A stretch of 64,000 nt of DNA from JAICIG01 sp035532215 (GTDB lineage: Bacteria; Planctomycetota; Planctomycetia; Pirellulales; JAICIG01), in assembly GCA_035532215.1 (NCBI GenBank), contig DATKRK010000301.1, positions 12,021 through 76,020 on the forward strand, in the 5' to 3' direction. This document shows positions 63,669-64,000 of this stretch, in pieces. The position numbers were made by a program, and so were the translations under genes. Numbering within the stretch: position 1 is the stretch's first letter; the number at the start of each line of letters is the position of its first letter. The notes under the pieces were generated by a model. That model was not told where the DNA came from. It made no database searches and worked only from the letters and a program-made list of their open reading frames with translations.

Positions 63669-64000
63669 ATGCCTGCCTTGCTGTTGCGAGACGCAGTCGC
63701 CTCGTCCGCCCCATCCCTCGTTGATGAAATTACGTATAAGGTCGCCGAGAGCCGCCGCGAACGCACAGATGCATTTCGCCTGGTCTATCGCGCCTATATC
63801 CAGGCGGGACTGATTGAGCCTAATCCCAGCGAAGTGCGAGTCACGCCGTATCAGTTGCAGCCCGGCTCTGACGTGTTTATCGCCGTGCTCCGGGAAGAAG
63901 TGATTTCGACGGTCAGCCTGATTTCGGACGGGCCGCTGGGCCTGCCGTTGGAATCGATTTACGACGATGAATTATCGCGGTTGCGCAAAACGGGCCTTCG
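63669..64000 (+). CDS. Exosortase-associated FeeM-like N-acyltransferase, 3' partial
   Basis: Starts at ATG 63669 with GGAGG 6 nt upstream and runs off the window. The visible 110 residues (VDEITYKVAESRRERTDAFRLVYRAYIQAG, then EVRVTPYQLQPGSDVFIAVL and VSTVSLISDGPLGLPLESIY-like strands) match the GNAT-type N-acyl amino acid synthase domain of proteins associated with PEP-CTERM/exosortase systems. These are thought to make N-acyl amino acids from acyl-ACP. It strengthens the link of the region to exosortase biology, though it is 20 kb from the main cluster. Confidence 0.8.
   Translation, partial: MPALLLRDAVASSAPSLVDEITYKVAESRRERTDAFRLVYRAYIQAGLIEPNPSEVRVTPYQLQPGSDVFIAVLREEVISTVSLISDGPLGLPLESIYDDELSRLRKTGL

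Overview
The window looks like a planctomycete (Pirellulales-like) chromosome of high GC content. This rests on recognised families rather than a search: an LEPR-XLL export motif on the minus strand near 49.9 kb, planctomycete-type sigma-like HTH proteins, DUF4058, DUF4214, formylglycine-enzyme-like proteins and a large set of exosortase-associated polysaccharide genes.

Region 1 (1-43.8 kb) is one long plus-strand cluster for synthesis, decoration and export of an extracellular or surface polysaccharide. It opens with the end of a BY-kinase (CpsD-like), a giant TPR protein, an EpsI-domain protein, an initiating sugar-phosphate transferase and an XrtA-type deacetylase. An assembly and export block follows: an Stp1-type glycosyltransferase, a Wzm permease, a DPM-like GT2, a GT39-like membrane protein, an O-antigen-ligase-like protein and a Wzt ATPase. 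Next come modification and precursor genes: methyltransferases, GT2, GT4 and GT9 enzymes, a sulfotransferase, heptose kinase and nucleotidyltransferase, a hexapeptide acetyltransferase, a Gfo/Idh oxidoreductase and an SDR. The last part holds an asparagine-synthase-type amidotransferase, a PcRGLX/YetA-like protein, four more glycosyltransferases, a second deacetylase-like protein, a carbamoyltransferase, RfbC and an XrtA-type FemAB protein. Many genes overlap by 4 nt (ATGA or GTGA), which implies translational coupling. Three palindromic hairpin elements lie between genes. Two of them share the same 25-nt arms and bracket 18.5 kb.

Region 2 (44.3-50.1 kb) has a 1266-residue lipoprotein-like PHP phosphoesterase fused to three VanZ-like membrane domains. 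It converges on, and overlaps, a minus-strand LEPR-XLL surface protein that is broken into three frames.

Region 3 (50.1-61.2 kb) is accessory DNA. It has a divergent pair of small operons: minus-strand unknown proteins from 52.6 to 50.9 kb, and plus-strand sigma-like, unknown and unknown genes from 53.3 to 55.2 kb ending in a clear intrinsic terminator. After these come a DUF1778 antitoxin stump, a decayed ISAs1-type transposase, a DUF4058 gene, a DUF4214 fragment, a decayed second copy of the sigma-like gene, an IS1634-type transposase stump and a frameshifted formylglycine-generating-enzyme-like gene. Most of the single-base frame breaks in the window are here.

Region 4 (62-64 kb) has an HDOD-domain gene and the start of an exosortase-system-associated FeeM-like N-acyltransferase, cut by the window edge. 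No exosortase and no rRNA, tRNA or CRISPR array was recognised.
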